Shown piece after piece: positions 62,101-64,000 of a stretch of 64,000 nt of DNA (its first letter is position 1; every line of letters begins with the position of its first letter). Source of the DNA: Bugula neritina. Its lineage: Eukaryota; Bryozoa; Gymnolaemata; Cheilostomatida; Bugulidae. Both the position numbers and the translations under genes were made by a program. Below the pieces are notes generated by a model. It worked only from the letters and a program-made list of their open reading frames with translations, had not been told where the DNA came from and did not search any database. Location: NCBI GenBank assembly GCA_964035545.1, contig CAXIUT010000230.1, positions 1,426,001 to 1,490,000 on the forward strand, read 5' to 3'.

Positions 62101-64000
62101 ATCGCAACACATTAAAACTTACTGCAACTTACTGAAACACACTGCAACATTTTGAAATATACTGCAACATATCGAAATACACTATAACATATTGAAATAT
62201 ACTGCAACATACTGAATTACACTCTAACATACTGAAATATGCTGTAGCCTACTGGAATACACTGCAACACATTGAAGTACACGGTAATACACTGAAATGT
62301 ACTGCAACATACTGAATTAAACTGCAACATACTGCAACATACTGGAATACACTGTAACATAATGAAATATGTTGTAGCACACTGAAATACACTGCAACAC
62401 ACTGTTGTATACTGTAATATACTGAAATGTACTGCAACATACTGAAATATAATGCAACGCGTTGAATTACACTGTAACATGTTGAAATATACCGCAACAT
62501 ACTGAAATGCACTGTAATATACAGAAATGTACTGTAACATACTGAAATATACTGTAACACACTGAATAATACTCTAACATACCGAAATACACTGTAACAT
62601 ACTGAATTATACTGCAACATACTGCATTATACTGAATTACACTTGAACATAATGAAATACACTGCAACACATTGAAATATACTGCGACATACCGAAATGA
62701 ATGGTAAACTAGTGAAATATACTGTAACATAATGAAACATACCGGAACATACTGCAACATACTGCAACATACTGAAATACACTGAAATATATCGAAATAC
62801 ACTGCAACATACTGCAACATACTGAAATACACTGGAACATAATGGAATACACTGCAACAAACTAAAATATACTGCAACATACTGAAATGTAATGTAATAT
62901 ACAGAAATGTACTGTAACATACTGAAATATACTGTAACAGACTGAAATATACTCTAACATACCGAAATACACTGTAACATACTGAAATATTCTGCAACAT
63001 ACTGCAACATACTGAATTACACTTGAACGTAATGAAATACACTGCAACACATTGAAATATACTGCAACATTTCGAAATGAATAGTAAACTAGTGAAATAT
63101 ACTGTAACATAATGAAACATACCGGAACATACTGCAACATAATAAAATATAGTGTAACACACTGAAAAATGCGGCATCATACCGAAATATACTGCAACAC
63201 GTTGAAAGTTACTGCAACATACTGAAATATACTGCAACATACTGCAATATACTGAAATACACTGGAACATATTGAACTACACTGCAACACTCTGAAATAT
63301 ACTGCAACACACTGAAACATACGGCAACATAGCGAAATAAACTGCGACACGTTGAAATATACTGCAACATACTGAAATATACTGCTAGTGGTGCAACATA
63401 CTGAAATGCACTATGACACACTGAAATACACTGCAACATACTGCAACATACTGAAATATACTGCGTCGCATTAAAATACACTGCAACATACTGAAATATA
63501 CTGCAACATAGTGAAATGTAGTGTAATATACAGAAATACACTGTAACATACTGAAATATACTGCAACACACTGCATTATCCTGAATTACACTTCAACATA
63601 AAAAAATACACTGCAACACATTGAAATATACTGCGACATACCGAAATGAATGGTAAACTAGTGAAATATACTGTAACATAATGAAACATACCGGATAATA
63701 CTGCAACTTAATAAAATGTACTGTAACACACTGAAATATACTGCAAGATACTGAAATATACTGTAACATACTGAAACCCATGCAACATACTGAAATACGC
63801 TGCAACATACTGAATTATACTGCAAGATACTTCAACATACTGAAATACACTATAACACACTGAAATACACTGCAACATACTGAAGTACACTGAAATACAC
63901 TGTAACATATTGAAATACATTGCAAAACATCGAAATATACTGCAACATACTGAAATATGCTGTAGCATACTGAAAGACACTACAACTCAGTGAAGTATAG
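58711..64000. repeat. Higher-order block U4 (cut by window end)
   Basis: It follows U2 at offset 13,290 and then U3 at offset 6,492 (for example 54572 and 61064, 55725 and 62217). The 6,492-bp period equals 650 ten-bp units minus eight one-base slips. Its right end resembles block C, including the variant ggataatact near 63693 and 35533. Boxes start at 59080, 60746, 61455, 62694, 63074 and 63653. Confidence 0.88.

Larger units (their letters stand above)
1..64000. repeat. Satellite array of 10-bp units, whole window
   Basis: Every stretch is made of 10-bp units of the form g(c/a)aa(c/t)a(t/c)act, mostly alternating gcaacatact and gaaatacact. This gives a 20-bp dimer, with frequent gcaacatact doublets giving 30-bp trimers. 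All units lie in the same orientation; I found no stretch in reverse complement. The array starts and ends outside the window. The consensus dimer implies about 35% G+C and strong strand skew. No gene, RNA gene or mobile element interrupts it. The size, homogeneity and nested duplication fit eukaryotic satellite DNA with higher-order repeats; the chromosomal location is inference. Confidence 0.97.

Noticed and set aside
1-64000. CRISPR array
   Set aside because: Repeats are directly adjacent 10-bp units with no unique spacers of 25-40 bp and no cas-like genes.
1-64000. Telomeric repeat
   Set aside because: The unit does not match TTAGGG, TTTAGGG, TTAGG or TTGGGG-type repeats on either strand, and the 10-bp unit lacks a G-run.
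1-64000. Hairpins, tRNA or structured RNA genes
   Set aside because: Units are all in one orientation and the strand composition is skewed, so long self-complementary arms are lacking; no tRNA or rRNA motifs were seen.
1-64000. Assignment to a named species or known satellite family
   Set aside because: Similar Cys/Val/Leu/Gln repeat translations seem familiar from eukaryotic predictions, but I cannot place them reliably without a database search, so no taxon is claimed.

Overview
The window contains no recognisable gene. All 64 kb are one uninterrupted, single-orientation satellite (tandem-repeat) array that runs off both ends. The elementary unit is 10 bp in two alternating flavours, gcaacatact and gaaatacact (or gaaatatact), which give a dominant 20-bp dimer mixed with 30-bp trimers. 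By the consensus dimer the + strand is rich in A and C and poor in G (A 9, C 5, T 4, G 2 per 20). No transposon, tRNA, rRNA, CRISPR, telomeric repeat or unique gene-like sequence interrupts it. This points to eukaryotic heterochromatin-type DNA (centromeric, pericentromeric, subtelomeric or B-chromosome-like). The sequence alone does not name the species.

Above the 10-bp level the array is a nested mosaic of duplicated blocks, dated relative to one another by shared variants and small indels. Boundaries are good to about 20 bp unless stated. Layout: A1 1-9044; A2 9045-14669 (A1 with a 3,419-bp internal deletion); A3 14670-21218 (A1-like with a 40-bp deletion near 16011); B1, B2, B3, three tandem copies of a 4,162-bp unit at 21219-25380, 25381-29542 and 29543-34075, the third enlarged by an internal 1,157-bp duplication; C 34075-36485, with a 430-bp-spaced duplication; D 36485-38970, A-like, with a 238-bp duplication; U1 38970-45421, with a nested 1.9-kb duplication; U2 45422-47119; E1 and E2 47120-51701, a divergent subfamily in a 2,611-bp tandem arrangement; a mosaic linker 51702-53114; U3 53115-58710 (near-copy of U1 at +13,250 to +13,290); U4 58711-64000 (cut by the window end). 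The stretch from about 30.97 to 36 kb recurs at about 58.8-64 kb, suggesting a further level near 28 kb.

Most length differences between copies are whole multiples of 10 bp (10, 20, 40, 60, 80, 260). The block lengths are explained exactly by counting 10-bp units and subtracting a small set of off-length units (mostly 9 bp) at fixed places. Two landmark variants run through the array: a 20-bp box containing ACTAGT (52 copies located) and a 9-bp unit ending in gtggt (about 50 copies). The many long open frames on the minus strand arise because the repeat consensus lacks stop codons in all three minus frames; they are not evidence for proteins.
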